Assembly: GCA_016630955.3 (NCBI GenBank)
Contig: CM049990.2
Span: forward strand, 1,736,001 to 1,800,000
Reading direction: 5' to 3'
From: Didymella arachidicola
Taxonomy: Eukaryota; Ascomycota; Dothideomycetes; Pleosporales; Didymellaceae
Length of the DNA: 64,000 nt
Part shown: in pieces, positions 43,541 through 55,513 of the stretch
Position numbering within the stretch: position 1 is the stretch's first letter
How the letters are laid out: the number at the start of each line of letters is the position of its first letter
The notes under the pieces: model-generated
Database searches by the model: none
Told to the model about the DNA's origin: nothing
The model's input: the letters and a program-made list of their open reading frames with translations, nothing else
Position numbers and translations under genes: made by a program

Positions 43541-44686
43541 ATGGACGACCATCGTCATACATTGACGAACCTTTGCGAGGACGTGCTACTTTTGATCAGT
43601 GACTGCCTTCGTCTGCACTGTTCGGAAAGCGAAGCATCGCTCAAGACACTATCCAGCGTCAATCGGCATCTTCGAGATGTGTTCAGCCCACTCCTGTTCA
43701 AATCGCTATATATCAATCGACCGTTGAGCCAGCTCGGCAGCGCACCGAACGTCCTTCAATATGCAAAGACGTTGAAAATCGATATGTTTGGATCGATGTG
43801 GTGGTGGTGCTCAGGCAAATATGTCTCTAGCAACGACGCATTGGAGTTGTTCACGTGCATTCAAGAGATGAAGCGTCTGAAAAGACTGGAGGTCACGATG
43901 ATGAAGACGAATCTAGATGTTTTCACAACCGCCTTCAAGGAGGTCGAAAACGTACAGAGCTTCCTGCTTCCAGGTATCGAGACACTGGTCGTCACTTCCG
44001 CAGCGGCATTCTTAGCATCCCATTGTCCAGATCTGAAGCAACTCGTCGTCGAAGACGGCCTATCTTGCATGATCGAAAACTACCTCGACGTATCGAGACG
44101 GCTACTTCCATTGCACCATGAACTTGCCAGCAGCCAGTGTATATATGCACAACTCACACACTTCGACACGACGGCAAATTGGTCCGCCGAGGAGATAGCA
44201 GCCCTCCTACCCTGCTTTCCAAATCTGCAGCATCTCCACATGCGCAGCGACGCCTTTTGCTACCGGGCATCCATTCCCACAATCATGCAGCTCCTAGGCG
44301 CCGGCCTCAGCCATCTGAAAACCCTCAGACTCAACAAAGTGGGCAATCTCGACGTGGGCTTCCGCGCAGTGTGGAAGCGCAGCATAACGGCATGCTCCAC
44401 CGAGTCGCAGCGGCGGATCCTATGGCTGCAAAGCGAAGCCCACAGAGTCGAAGCCGAAAACAATGTTGCACGTCTAGCTTTCAAGAACATTGGCAGATTG
44501 AGTGAATGCTGGCTGGGTGACAAGAGAGTTGCGCGGCGGGCGGCAGGCTGCAGCGGCCAGAAGGACCTGAGTTGGGTCTGGGATCGCAAGAGAGAAGATA
44601 TCGACGTCTGTGCCAATCAGTCTGAATGGGCCAACTTCCGGGCGGAGAAAGAAGCCGTCGTTGTCTGCAGCGAGGTCGGCACGTGA
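43541..44686 (+). CDS. F-box-like / leucine-rich protein
   Basis: A single-exon 381-residue protein. The N-terminus resembles an F-box (LCEDVLLLISDCLRLHC to LSSVNRHLRDVFSPLLFKSL, residues about 11-55). Irregular leucine-rich stretches follow (LKRLEVTMMKTNLDVFTTAF; FPNLQHLHMRS; LSHLKTLRLNKVGNLDVGF). This is the usual layout of Pezizomycotina F-box proteins thought to recruit substrates to SCF ubiquitin ligases. The C-terminal 80 residues are charged and Trp-rich with no known domain. The substrate is unknown. The F-box is degenerate, so participation in an SCF complex is inferred. No introns or disruptions are seen. Confidence 0.78.
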   Translation: MDDHRHTLTNLCEDVLLLISDCLRLHCSESEASLKTLSSVNRHLRDVFSPLLFKSLYINRPLSQLGSAPNVLQYAKTLKIDMFGSMWWWCSGKYVSSNDALELFTCIQEMKRLKRLEVTMMKTNLDVFTTAFKEVENVQSFLLPGIETLVVTSAAAFLASHCPDLKQLVVEDGLSCMIENYLDVSRRLLPLHHELASSQCIYAQLTHFDTTANWSAEEIAALLPCFPNLQHLHMRSDAFCYRASIPTIMQLLGAGLSHLKTLRLNKVGNLDVGFRAVWKRSITACSTESQRRILWLQSEAHRVEAENNVARLAFKNIGRLSECWLGDKRVARRAAGCSGQKDLSWVWDRKREDIDVCANQSEWANFRAEKEAVVVCSEVGT

Positions 44687-46042
44687 GGTTTGGAGGCTAC
44701 AGACAGGCTTCGCCCAGGGAGCCGACTATATCCTCAGGTTCCAATTTGAAGAAAACAGACAACCACTGTACAGCATCCTTGAGACAGGCTCTCGTGCACT
44801 CTAAAAGCGTGGAGAATGCTGCAAATCCTTCTCTTCGACACCATCTCTTCAACACCGACTTTTCGATTTCGGGAATCCCCAGGCATTCGTTCTCGTCGCT
44901 GTCAGCTCTTCCTATACGGCTGCCCTCGTTTTGAAGAGCTCGTCCCAGCACTGACGCCACCTCACTGCACCATAATCACTCTTGGTGATCTGAATCACAA
45001 TGTCGTGGGGACCAATCTAGACAAGCTAGACTGCGTGTCCAGTCGCCACAAACACGCCACCATTCCAAGCGCTCATTGAACAAACGGCCATTTCGCACAC
45101 CGGATTCGACCGCGCCTCTCCCAAGAACTTTTCATCCCAGACCCATGCACATCCGCAGCAAAAAAAAAACCTCGAGAATGCGTCAAAGCACACGACCTTT
45201 CACCATCGCGCATATCGTTCGCCGATTCGATTCGTTCTTACAGTGCCCTGGCGCAGGCATGGAACACGTACAAACTCTGTTGCACACATCACTTCAGACA
45301 TTGCTGTGAACCGCTCCCATCTAAAGTATAGTTATGCACGCGCTTATACCTTGCTAAACTGTATACTTCCCCCACATGACGCCTCTCGCTCGATCGAAAA
45401 CGACACATTAGTCGACCGTGTACTGTGCCCTCTGTCCGTGTGATGATTCGGCCAGAACACGCACAAGGCGATGAATCATCCGCGTCCTAACAACCCACAT
45501 ACCGATGGAGTAGCTCCGCCACTGCGTGTCTCGAGGGCCAACGCGCAGACGAAGAACTCCCACGATTAACCGCGTGACACGAACTCGGGTTCCTGCGTTC
45601 GTGCCCCCAGTCATCTCCTCCCCATGCTTCACCGTTCCCACGCAAATCTCCCATCCTCACCCCTCTACACGCTCATCGTGTCCAGCCCGTATCTGTATTG
45701 CAAAGACAAGAGTCTCCGTCTCTGCGACTTTTCAAGGCGGGCGCGCGCGAGCCATCGCTGCGCCCATGGGGATGGGGAGGCTCGCTGCGCGGATTGATCT
45801 TCGATTGAATGGCGTCCTTGCATGCCATGGAGGGCTGTGCGAGGAGGCTTGGGAATCGTGGGGGTGGAATTGGAGGGGGGTTTTGTCACGTATTAGGAGG
45901 GGACTTGCAGGAATTATTTTCATGGGCGATGGATGGGTGCAAGGCGAATGCTGGTGGATACTTAGTGTACAAATGTGGTTTTGTCATATGCTTGTCGATA
46001 GTTTTGTGTGTTGTGATGTGCACCGGGAGACGCGCGTATGTT
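44687..46042. other. convergent intergenic region, no gene supported
   Basis: About 1.36 kb between the 3' ends of the F-box-like gene (+) and VPS54 (-). Open frames here continue from or shadow neighbouring sequence and show no domain. A short A-run is present near 45160. Confidence 0.5.
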
Positions 46043-48986
46043 CTAAGCCGTGCTGGTCTCGTTCTTCGCAGGTTCTCCTTCCTTCTCAGTATTTGCTTGA
46101 GGTATTTCGTCACTGTTTTTTGGCCCCGGTTCGGCGGCGGCTGGTTGGGCGACAGGCTTGCCGTCTGCCAGCTGCATGAGGAACTTGCCCACGTTGCCTG
46201 CGCCATCGATGGGGCCGAGCTTGGCTTCGAAGAGCTTTGCCTCGCGCACAAGTCTGTGTCGTGTTAGTCGACAACGCTCGTGACGAAGGGCCGTGGACGT
46301 ACCTCGCCTTCCCACCGGGTGTCTTGACACCCGCCTCCTTGATGACCTTCCCGACCTGCTCTCTGTAGCTCTCGAACACGGGACCCATGATCATCCTGAC
46401 CTGCATCTCGTTGAGGTACTTGTTGATGACCTTGTGCATGGTGACTGTATCTTTGGTTAGGCTCTCCATGGCGCTTGACACATCGCGCGCGACCTCCTCC
46501 TCGCGATCCCACTCCACTTTCTTCAGCGCACGCATATGCACCGTCGCGCGCCCCGAAAGGATATCCGTAAGCTTATCGTGAATGCTGACTTGCTGATCCT
46601 GCAAAAGGCGCTTCGTGTTATCGAATTCCGTGCCGACGGGTTTTCCGCCTGCGGGCGTTGGGCCGGTGCGACGGCGCGCGCATTCGCGGATGTAAGGGAG
46701 GATGGCGATGATGAAGGAGAGTGTTTGCGAGGCGATGGCGAGGTGCTTGGTGTTGATGTTTTTCAAGCCGGCGGTGGCCATTGCGCCGGCGCCGAGGATC
46801 AGCTGGCACAGGCGGCTGTTGAAGAGCTTGATGTATTCGCAGAGACAAACGGAGATTTCCGAGGTCATGCTGGGGATGTGCGATAGGAGGGTGAGGTGGC
46901 GTTCTATACCGCGCAGGACGAAGGTCGAGGAGGTGGAGGTTGTGTATTTCTCTTCATCGACGATAGCGGGTATGGTAGTTTTGCTCTTCTCTCTCGGCGC
47001 TTCGGTGGTTCCGCTCGTGCCGTTTGTGGTAGGTTCTGTGAGAGACGAAAGGATATCACCAGTCTCTGCCCAGCTAGGCGGGTCACTGTCCATGCTCGTG
47101 AGTATCCGGGCGAGCACTTCGGTGTCGGACGCATCGAAGTCTTTGGGTTCCCAGCGGTCGGAGTCTATGGTTTTGGCAAGGTCTTGCTTCTCAAAGTCGG
47201 AAAACTTCTGTACGAAGGCGGTGATGTGATCGTTGACGGCGCTCTTCAGTGCTGAGCCTGAGCGTCCAGAGATGGCCTCGCATTCGTCAGCGAACAGCCT
47301 GCAGAGCTTGAAATAGCGTAAGAAGCGTTCAAGTGGTAGTTCTGCAGTTTGTGCCGAGCGCACTCTGAGGAGTTTGGTGATCTGTGTCTGAGCAGCGTCA
47401 ACAGCCTGACCAAGCAGGCTAGACAAGTCGAGAGCCTGCATAAGTTCCATCTGCAAGTCGTTAGAGCCATTGCCATTCTGACCATTGGGTCCAGCCTCCA
47501 TGTAGCTGTCAATGTTCTGCATGTACGGGCTTCTCGGCGGCGATCGCAGGCCTCCCGCAGAGGCTGGTGGTGTCGACACACCACTTGTAACGTCAAGCAG
47601 GACCTTGACTTGGGTACTGAGGCGCCGCAATGCTTCGCCGATGTCCGTGAAGATGCATGTGAAGAATTCTTCAGCGTCTCCCGCATCCATGGCTCGCAGA
47701 TTGCGCGCCAAGATGGAATTCTTGTCCTGCTGACTGTGGCCTCGACCTCCTCTTGTTGAGACCGAAGTCATCGACTCAGCATCGTCGTCGGTCGAGCTGG
47801 GCAGATACCGGCGAATGATGATCTTCATCTCTTTGACAATGGCTTCCCTGAAAGTCGCTGCTGCTTGGTTCGTGAACTGCGCGTCGTTCAAGCCGTGCAA
47901 GTTCGCGCGTAGTTTGGAGCGGAATTCTGTGCTCGTGGTGAGATATGCAGGCATTGACTTTGGCTTGGCTACTGCCTGGACACCTCGTGCCTTCGTCGAC
48001 GCAGCGACCCATCGTTCAAGCGTATCTCGACTAGGCACGTCCTTGACATGATGGCGGAGGTCGGCGAGTAATGTGTCGAGGAAGCGCACTTCAAACCCTT
48101 TCCCTATGCGGAACTTCATCTCGTCCATGCCTTCGAAGATGCCGTCAAGCGCGCGCAGGCCGCGCAGGTCGATGAGGCGGGGAGGCAACTGCGTGTTCAG
48201 CCATGATGTGACGTTTGAGTCGGAGGTGTCGAGCACGCCGGTGATTAACCGTTGGATGATCTCCAAGCGCGCTGCAGCCGTCTCGAGCTCGCCCTTCTCG
48301 ACCGACTCGTCGCAATGGGCTATGCCGTGGATGACTGCCTGCAGCTGGTCTACGGCGTCTGTCAGTCTGCGCAGGTTTTCTCGCCGCCTTTTCATATCTA
48401 CGACTTTCAAGCCTCCGATTGCCATCTGCTCGTCCAGCCTCTTGAGATCCTCTCTGAGCTCCTTGATCTGTGCGACCGACTCGGCAGCCTCTGTCTGCAG
48501 CTCACGCAGCGACCCCAGCGCAGCAAAGAAGGACGTCGAGGCGGTGGAGATTGCTGAAATGAGGTGCACCTCGACCGTGTCCATGTACCACGACAGCTTC
48601 TCCTGCAGGATGGCGTTTGTCGCCAGGGCCTTCCGCCCCGGGGGCTGTGGCGCTTCTGATATGCCGTTGACGTTGTTCACGTCATCGCTGCTCGCTGTGC
48701 GCACCGGACGCACCACCTCGGAGCGCTCGCTCACGATGTCGAACGTGCGGGGGTTCTCGAGGCGGAAGTTTTCTTCGAAGTAGACGTTTGGGATGGTCGA
48801 CAGAGGTGTGACGGCGGGCGCGCCGCGCTTGGAGCCGCTCGTGCGCCGCTTGGGCTTCGGTGTGCCGCTGGGCGTGCTGCTGGGCGTGGCCGCGGGCGAG
48901 CTTGTGGTGGGCGCGCGCTCGACGCTCTGCTCCCGCGCGTCCTTGTTCAGCGAGTCCTTGCGCGGCTGCTGGGCGTCGGCGTGGGC

Positions 48987-49017
<31 letters not shown>

Positions 49018-49469
49018 TTGGCGCGCTGGAAGGCATCGTACAGGCTGCCGATCTGCGCCAGGTATGCGTTGAACGACGCCGGCTCGACGTGCGGCACGTT
49101 GGCCAGCGTGACGGGCGGGATGTCGCGGGTCGAGGGCGGGCGGTGGCCGGTGCCCGCCTGCGCAGCCGTGTAGGGCAGCATGCCGGTGCGCATGATGGGC
49201 GGCGTCAGCAGCGTCGAGATGGCATTGTTGCTCTGCTCCCGCACCGCGCCCATGCTGCTCTTGAAGCCCGCGTCCAGCATGCCCCCGACCGAGTGGATGC
49301 TGCTGGCCGTCGACCCGCGCCGTGGCTGGTAGCGGCCGCCCGTCGAGCTGGGCCGGTTCGTCCAGTCATGCTGCGCCTGCGGGAACGCATACTGGCTCTG
49401 CTGCAGGTGCGGCGACAGGAACTCGAAGCTCTCTGTCGATTTCCGGGGCGATCTGGGCGACGACGACAT
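46043..49469 (-). CDS. VPS54: Vps54, GARP tethering complex subunit
   Basis: Two exons (46303-49469, 46043-46253; 49-bp intron near the 3' end) give 1125 residues. Vps54 is a subunit of the Golgi-associated retrograde protein complex, which tethers endosome-derived vesicles at the trans-Golgi. After a Ser-rich, disordered N-terminus (about 220 residues, including an Ala-Glu repeat at about 150-160) comes the family motif NVYFEENFRLENPRTFDIVSE. The Vps54_N helical region follows (KLSWYMDTVEVHLISAIS, MPAYLTTSTEFRSKL). The C-terminal Vps54 domain has QLILGAGAMATAGLKNINTK, ASQTLSFIIAILPYIRECAR, VSIHDKLTDILSGR and MIMGPVFESYREQVGKV. The last exon is acidic and Ala-rich. I first considered COG6, but these motifs are those of Vps54. 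The frame is clean. Confidence 0.93.
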
Positions 49470-49788
49470 TGGCGCGGGAGGGGGCCGACATGGGCAGACG
49501 GTGGATTCTATATCATTGTTCGGGGGTCTGGTTCCGTGCGAGTAACAGGGGGAGAGGGCGAGGTAGGCGAGGCTGAGGTGTGTTGTGCTGCACGTGTCTG
49601 GTCTGTTGTGTCTCAACGTTCGCAGCTCGGTGACGATGCTGGTCGCGCCGCGCCGAACCGTCGACGATCCCTGCACTCGATGTTCAGCATCACCACGACA
49701 CCCCTTACTCGAGGACAGATGATGAGACATGCACAAATCACGTGCCCTGCACAGGTCATGGAGCATTCGCTATCAAAACTGCCCACAA
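49470..49788. other. intergenic, VPS54 5' region
   Basis: 319 bp between the AIM6-like 3' end and the VPS54 start, both on the - strand. It must contain the VPS54 promoter. An open frame extends upstream of the VPS54 ATG but lacks family similarity there. Confidence 0.5.
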
Positions 49789-51015
49789 CTACTGCCCCTC
49801 CCAGAACTCCCCCGCAGCCTTCAAATCGTCCACATTCAGCAAATCAACCCCCTCCTCCCACAGCGTCCTCCACACCGCATTCCTTGTCCTCACCGGCCAG
49901 TTGGGCTGATTCCAGTACCTCGCCATAATGCCCTTGTCATGCGCGCTCTTGATCTGACTCCTCAGCTTATCCAGCTGCGTAGCATTCAGCTCCGGCTTCC
50001 TCAGCTCTCCAAACTGGCTCGCAAAGTTGGTCGACGCGATGATCGCTTCGTTGCCTGTCAAGTCTTTGTACTTGGGCTGGTCCAGCTGCGCGAGCGGCGC
50101 GTCGAGGAAGACGTCGCGCGGGAGGTAATTCACCACGTCTGAGAGCTCTGTGTTGCCTGTGCCAATCACGGTCACGGGGCGCGAGGTGAATGATTTCCCG
50201 TCGTAGGTCGAGAGCCAGGAGCCGTTACGGAGGGGCTCGAGGGCGCTGAGGACTGCGGGCCAGAGCTCGTCTGCGGCCGTCTTGAAGTCGACGAATAGGT
50301 AGAGCGTTTGGAATGATGCTGTGTCGAACACTCCGTTGGACGAGCCGTCAGGCAGGAATGGCGAGTCGGGGTTCATGCGATGGAGCGTGTCGAGGATGGG
50401 ATTGACGTATAGTGATTCGAAAGTGCGTGCTTTGGTGAGGGCACTGGGTTCATGGCCCACCTGGTTGTATTAGCCGGAATTGAATTGAATCCAGTTGGAC
50501 ATGGGTAAGAGGATGGCGGACGACATTTCTCAACTAGCAAGTTGACCAGAGGCCAGATCTAGGCACTGTTGAGTTGAAAAGTGTTGAGCGAGCTCGTAGT
50601 GTAGATCACGTTGCAAGTAGTCTTTGAGGTACTGTGCAGGCGGAGGCTTGTGTGCTAAAGTCACGCATAAACCTACATAGAGTATCCCATCGATCAGCCA
50701 AACATCTGCCTCTGTGGAGATAGCCCCAGCAGCAAGTCCAGAGTAGAACGGCACATCGCGCCAATAGTCGTTGTGGCTGTGGAAGGGTTTCTGATGTGGC
50801 GTAAGTCGTGGAGGATACAAATTAAAATTGTCTCAGGCGCTTACTGGTTCAATCCCTCGCGTAAAGTCAGTGGGATATCTGTATTTGTCTGTCTTGTCTG
50901 TATTCTTCAAGATGTTTTGCAAAGCGCCATTCTGCAGTCCACCCGCGCCTTCCGAGGGCGCGTAGGTAACATAGGCAGTCACAAAAGCCGGCAAGGCAAG
51001 AGCGAAGGAACGCAT
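49789..51015 (-). CDS. AIM6: Aim6-like PLC/GDPD-fold phosphodiesterase, secreted
   Basis: Three exons (50845-51015, 50677-50790, 49789-50460) encode 318 residues. The N-terminus is a signal peptide ([19 protein letters not shown]). The catalytic motifs of the PLC-like TIM barrel are present: [22 protein letters not shown] and [21 protein letters not shown], then LYLFVDFKT and [10 protein letters not shown] further on. This is the Aim6 family of altered-inheritance-of-mitochondria proteins; its substrate is unknown. It is somewhat shorter than yeast Aim6. Intron 1 is 54 bp, but intron 2 is 216 bp, far longer than others here; the splice restores the expected LYVGHEPS motif exactly. The gene precedes VPS54 on the same strand but is probably independently expressed. 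Confidence 0.88.
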
Positions 51016-51767
51016 GTGTAAAGAACGCAGCGAGACAATAGCTCTCCGTCGAAAGGAGAGATGCAGAGTAGAAGTAGGAGACTTTGGTCAACTGCTTCAA
51101 TGAGCACGTCAACATAAGATGTCACAGTGGAGCCTGGTGATGGTCAGGAACCGGCTCTTCCGGCCAATCTGGTGGCCCGCTGCGTCGCATGCGGTCGACG
51201 TGTGGAGACGCGCCGGCCGCGCCCCCAGCCTTGCTCAATCCTTTGACACAATACCCATGATCATTGACGTTCTGATCCTGCATTCACGTTATCAAATATT
51301 ACGATTTCGTCAATTGTTGGGCAGACACATCACTACGGACAGAGCTCTGGCTTTCGCATGTTGTCCCTTGAACGTTGCCTCATGGTCTTGTATCATAGGG
51401 TCAGCATGTAGACATCGAGCGGGGCGGGACGCAGTCAACGAGTGTCTCCGAACGGCCCGCTCGCGTGAGGCTCAAATACCGCTATAGTCTGTTCACCTTG
51501 AAGCTCTGTCGGGACTCGAGGAATTGTCGTTGACAGACCTGCCGTCTGGCTTGCGGTTGGACATGTTTTAGTCCAAACGTTATTGGCGGTGGGGGCGCTT
51601 TTGGTCGTGCAGGCCAGGACCCCTCTCGTCAGGAAGTCGCGTCTGACCTCCAAACAGACCGCGCGACTCTGTTGGTCGCCATCTACTTTAACGCACTTGC
51701 TGTCTCATCTGCTCTGTCAACTGCACGTCCCCGCGTCTTACTATCTCCGAAGACGCGCCTGAAGATC
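51016..51767. other. divergent intergenic region
   Basis: About 750 bp between the divergent starts of the AIM6-like gene and P450-1. No gene or clear regulatory motif is supported. Confidence 0.5.
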
Positions 51768-53413
51768 ATGGAGTTGCCAATCTCACCCGCAGCGTTGGGC
51801 TTGTGTGGACTCGTCGCCGCGCTACTCGTACTCGCAGCTAATGCCCTACGATTCAAAGTAGACTCTCGCGAGCCGCCAGTCGTGTACCCTAAGATTCCGC
51901 TGATAGGACATATCATCGGGCTTATGACCGATGGGGCCACATATTCGAGGAGAGTGTTGTGAGCAGATCAGATCGAGTCGATACCGCCAATACTAACCAA
52001 CCTGTGCAGTCAGAAAAACCGGCATCCCATCTTTACATTGCCTATGCTGAGCGGGCGCACATACATCGTGGCTGATCCAGCGCTATGTGCAGCTGTGCAG
52101 AAGGCATCGACTGTCTTGAACTTTGATCCCATCGTTGTCGCGGTCGTCCCACGTATGGTTGGCTTGAACGACCATACAATGCAAGTCATCAAAGGCCCAC
52201 CAGATCAAAAGTACGAAGATGGCATCATGAAGGCATCACATCATATCATCAACACTCCTCTGTTGCCACAAAACATCAAGGATGCTTCCAAGGCGCAATT
52301 GGATTACTTCGACAGGTGCATTGCAAGTATCCAGGATGGATCCAATCTCGATTTGTACCGCTTCGTGCGTGATACGGTAACTACGGCCACGCAGAACACC
52401 TTCTTCGGTCCCAACAACCCTTTTGAGAACCATTTTGAGCTGGTGGAAAGTTTTTGGGATTGGGAGGCTGGTCTCATCCCCTACATGGTCGGCGTACTTC
52501 CTGGAATCTTCGCGCGCAAAGCGACTCGAGGAATCGATGCGTGTGTAGATCGCTTTAAGCAGTACATCGAAGCAGACGGCTTCAAGGACGCTCATAAGAT
52601 TCTCCAAGATCGTCAAGCACTGCACCGCAGCAACGGTATAACAGACAAGGACGAGCTTGCAAGGCTGGAGGTCAGCATATCACTTGGGTTCGTCATCAAC
52701 GCAAGCGTCACCACTTTCTGGGTGATAGACCAGGTGTTCAGCCGGCCAGCATTACTAACTAAGATCCGGGAGGAGATATATGCCAACGCCCTTATTGGAC
52801 ATGGGCTCCTCTCGGTAGAGCAGCTTCGTACATCCTGCCCACGGTTGGTGTCCGCTTTTCGCGAGACGATGCGACTCTTCATGCCTGCCATCAGTGCACG
52901 TTTTGTAGCTGAAGATATCACTATTGCCGACACCTGGCTTCTGCGGAAAGGCGCAGTGGTGCAGCTTGCTGGAAATGTCATACACTTCGATCCAGAAATC
53001 TGGGGTCCCGATTGCGATACCTTCAATCCTGACCGGTTCTTGTACAGCCCGAGTGGCTCAAAGTCAAACCCAGATGGGACTGTCTCCGAAGGCAAGGCTC
53101 ACTACGTGCACCCTAGTGCGTTCAGATCTTTTGGCGGTGGTTCCAGTCTCTGTCCCGGTCAGTTCTTTCAATAATATCACGCATGCGTCTACTGACCTAG
53201 TTAGGCCGTCATTTTGCACACATGGAGGTGCTGGGACTTGCCGCAGTCATGATCATGGGTTTCGACATGGAGCCTACCAACAACACGAAGTGGAACCCTT
53301 CAGCAGATACCAAGAGGATGCCGATTGTAGTGCCACGGCCCACAGAGCAGCTTGACGTGAAGATCCGGGTCAGGAAGGAGTTCGAGGGCGTTACTTGGGA
53401 GATGAAACCTTAA
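51768..53413 (+). CDS. cytochrome P450 (CYP7/CYP8-like fungal clade), intact
   Basis: Three exons (51768-51958, 52010-53157, 53205-53413) give 515 residues, normal for a microsomal P450. An N-terminal membrane anchor (LGLCGLVAALLVLAANALRF) is followed by the Pro-rich hinge REPPVVYPKIPLIGH. The I-helix region lacks the common AGxxT and reads FVINASVTTFWVIDQVF, as in sterol 7-alpha/12-alpha hydroxylase and prostacyclin-synthase-like fungal P450s. The K-helix ExxR is FRETMR. The heme loop is FGGGSSLCPGRHFA, whose Cys is the iron ligand, and intron 2 splits it after CPG. The substrate cannot be assigned. It is the upstream member of a tandem pair; no polyketide, peptide or terpene synthase is nearby. 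Confidence 0.92.
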
Positions 53414-53955
53414 TGACGATACACCAGAGTGTTTTCCTGACAGAGCGCCGCGAGATTACAGAGGCTATTGCTAGGCTCTAATTTATTACCAGCTTGAACG
53501 TGCGAATCAGTCGCAATCAAGCAGCACAATCTCAAGCGTCTAGGCATGTCAGCCACCGAACGTGCGGTTTGACCCTGGTCAGCCTGACTAGGATTGGCCC
53601 TTAGGACGACCTGGCCTTATGCAACAGTAAGAAGGTCAAGGCTGGGTTGCACGACATCATCTTCCCCTCTTCTCACTTGCATTGTCTCATGTCTTGCAAC
53701 AACGTCGTTACCACCGTTGCCCTCTGCTTCGCACTTGTGTTCCTTTCACACCACGATTCCATACTTCAGCGGCTCGAACTTCACATCGAACACATTGCCT
53801 TGACTGAGTCTTTTTGTCGTTTCTACCGTCGCTCGTAACTCGTTTCTCATCTACATACATCACGTCTTCCCTATGCATTGAGTGCTAAAGCTCTCTTGCC
53901 TCAAAGGATCCCGTACTATCTTCGTCAAAGCTGCGATCCAAACTCTCTGCGTAAG
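53414..53955. other. intergenic between the two P450 genes
   Basis: 542 bp, same-strand gap holding the P450-1 terminator and P450-2 promoter. Short frames only. Confidence 0.5.
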
Positions 53956-55513
53956 ATGGAGCTACCATTATCCTCGTCAGTTCTCGGCATCATCATACTG
54001 ATCACGGTTCTGGGCGTCTTCCTGTACACCGCCCTTCGCTTCGAAGTCGACCCCCGCAAGCCGCCCGTCATCTATCCCAAGATACCTATCATCGGCCATG
54101 CGATTGGCATGCTTGTAGACGGCTTGTATCTCAAGAAGCTTCAGTAAGTACCTTGTCGGTGACTGCAACTGGAATGCTTAACTCTAGTTGCAGCGACAAG
54201 CACGGTCACCCCATCTTTACTTTGCCCATCTGGCCCATGGGCCGCACATACGTCGTAGCTTCTCCGGAGATGGTGTCAGCTATGCTTAAGGCGCCTTCTA
54301 CCTTGACTTTCGATACAATTCTCAGCGGGATAACTGTGCGCATGAACAATGCAGATCCAGAGACAGCCAGAATAATCCAAGACACAGGAGAAGACACCCT
54401 ATTCAAGCAATACTACAAGATATTGACAACGCAAGCCCTTACCGACGGATCTGATATACAACTGGTTTATCTTGCGGAGCTGGTCAACGCTATCAGGGAT
54501 GGCTCCAGGGTGGAATTATTCGATCGGGAATTATCTCCGCTGCGTCAAATCAAACGTTCTTTGGACCTCAAAATCCACACAAGAAACATCCAGATCTTCT
54601 GGACCGCTTTTGGGAATGGGAGAACGGTCTGATATCTATGCTCATCCGATTCATCCCCAGCATCACCGCTCGCAGTGCTAACAATGGCCTTCAAGCATTG
54701 GCCGAGAAGTTTGCAGAATACGAAGAATCTGGCGGTCACGCAGATGCGCACTACGTCATCAAGGCTCGGAACAAGTCACATCTGCAGCTTGGCATTAGTC
54801 TCCATGAGAGGAGCAAGCTCGACGCCAGCTTAGGGTTTGCATTCAATGTAAACGCTAGCATCGCTGCCTTCTGGGTACTGAGCAACATTTACAGTCGCCC
54901 GGGTCTACTTGCTCGTCTCCGCGATGAGATCCAAACCAACGCCCTCCTCCGGCCTGCAACGCTGTCCTACGCCCATTTGCGAGACTCGTGTCCGGGCCTA
55001 TACTCGGTGTACCGCGAGGCCTTGAGGCACTATGCGCCGATGAGCAGCGTGCGATGGGTCAAGGAGGACACGTTGATCGCGAACAAGTACCTTGTGCGTA
55101 AGGGATGCCTTGTTCACGCCGCTGGTGTAGTTTTGAATCACGACAAAGCTACGTGGGGTCCAGATGCCGAGTCGTTCAACCCAGATCGCTTCCTGCACAA
55201 CACGAACGGCACCAGGACAAAATCAGACGTCTCCTTCGAGAAGAAATCAAACATACCGTCCGCCGCGTTTAGAAGCTTTGGGGGTGGCAAGCACATGTGC
55301 CCCGGTCGTCACTTCGCTGCTACTGAAATATTGACTCTGTCGGCCGTCATGGTTCTGGGCTTTGACATGGAGACAATCGACGAGTCTACTTGGAATCCTC
55401 CTCCAGACAGGAACAGGGCCCCTGTCACAGTTGTGAAGCCTCTGGAAAAGCTCATGGTGAGGATGCATCGCAGACAAGGGTACGAGAACATCCAGTGGAA
55501 GCTGCAATTGTGA
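53956..55513 (+). pseudogene. cytochrome P450, tandem paralog with a 1-nt frameshift
   Basis: A paralog of the preceding gene with the same opening (MELPLSSS), anchor, hinge (RKPPVIYPKIPIIGH) and a phase-2 first intron at the equivalent codon (exon 1 is 53956-54143, acceptor 54187 or 54193). ExxR is YREALR and the heme loop is FGGGKHMCPGRHFA. It lacks the last intron of P450-1. The frame breaks near 54515-54530: residues up to GSRVELFD are in one frame, and SAASNQTFFGPQNPH to the end in another, where P450-1 has TATQNTFFGPNNPF. Exon lengths total 1514 nt, one short of a multiple of three, so one base appears deleted and no intron can repair it. Without correction the product stops at 54632, before the heme site. 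It is a recent pseudogene or a sequence error; everything after the shift is well preserved. Confidence 0.85.

Noticed and set aside
46043..49469. Initial identification as a COG complex subunit (COG6)
   Set aside because: The NVYFEENFRLENPRTF motif, the MPAYLTTSTEFRSKL block and the C-terminal LSFIIAILPYIREC / MIMGPVFESY blocks are those of Vps54.
48981..49928. Long + strand open frame of 315 codons opposite VPS54 and AIM6
   Set aside because: It is antisense to a conserved gene, Arg/Ala-rich as expected from a GC-rich shadow frame, and spans two gene ends.
54500..54560. Intron to explain the P450-2 frame change
   Set aside because: Any GT-AG removal would delete residues that align with P450-1; the total exon length is off by exactly one.
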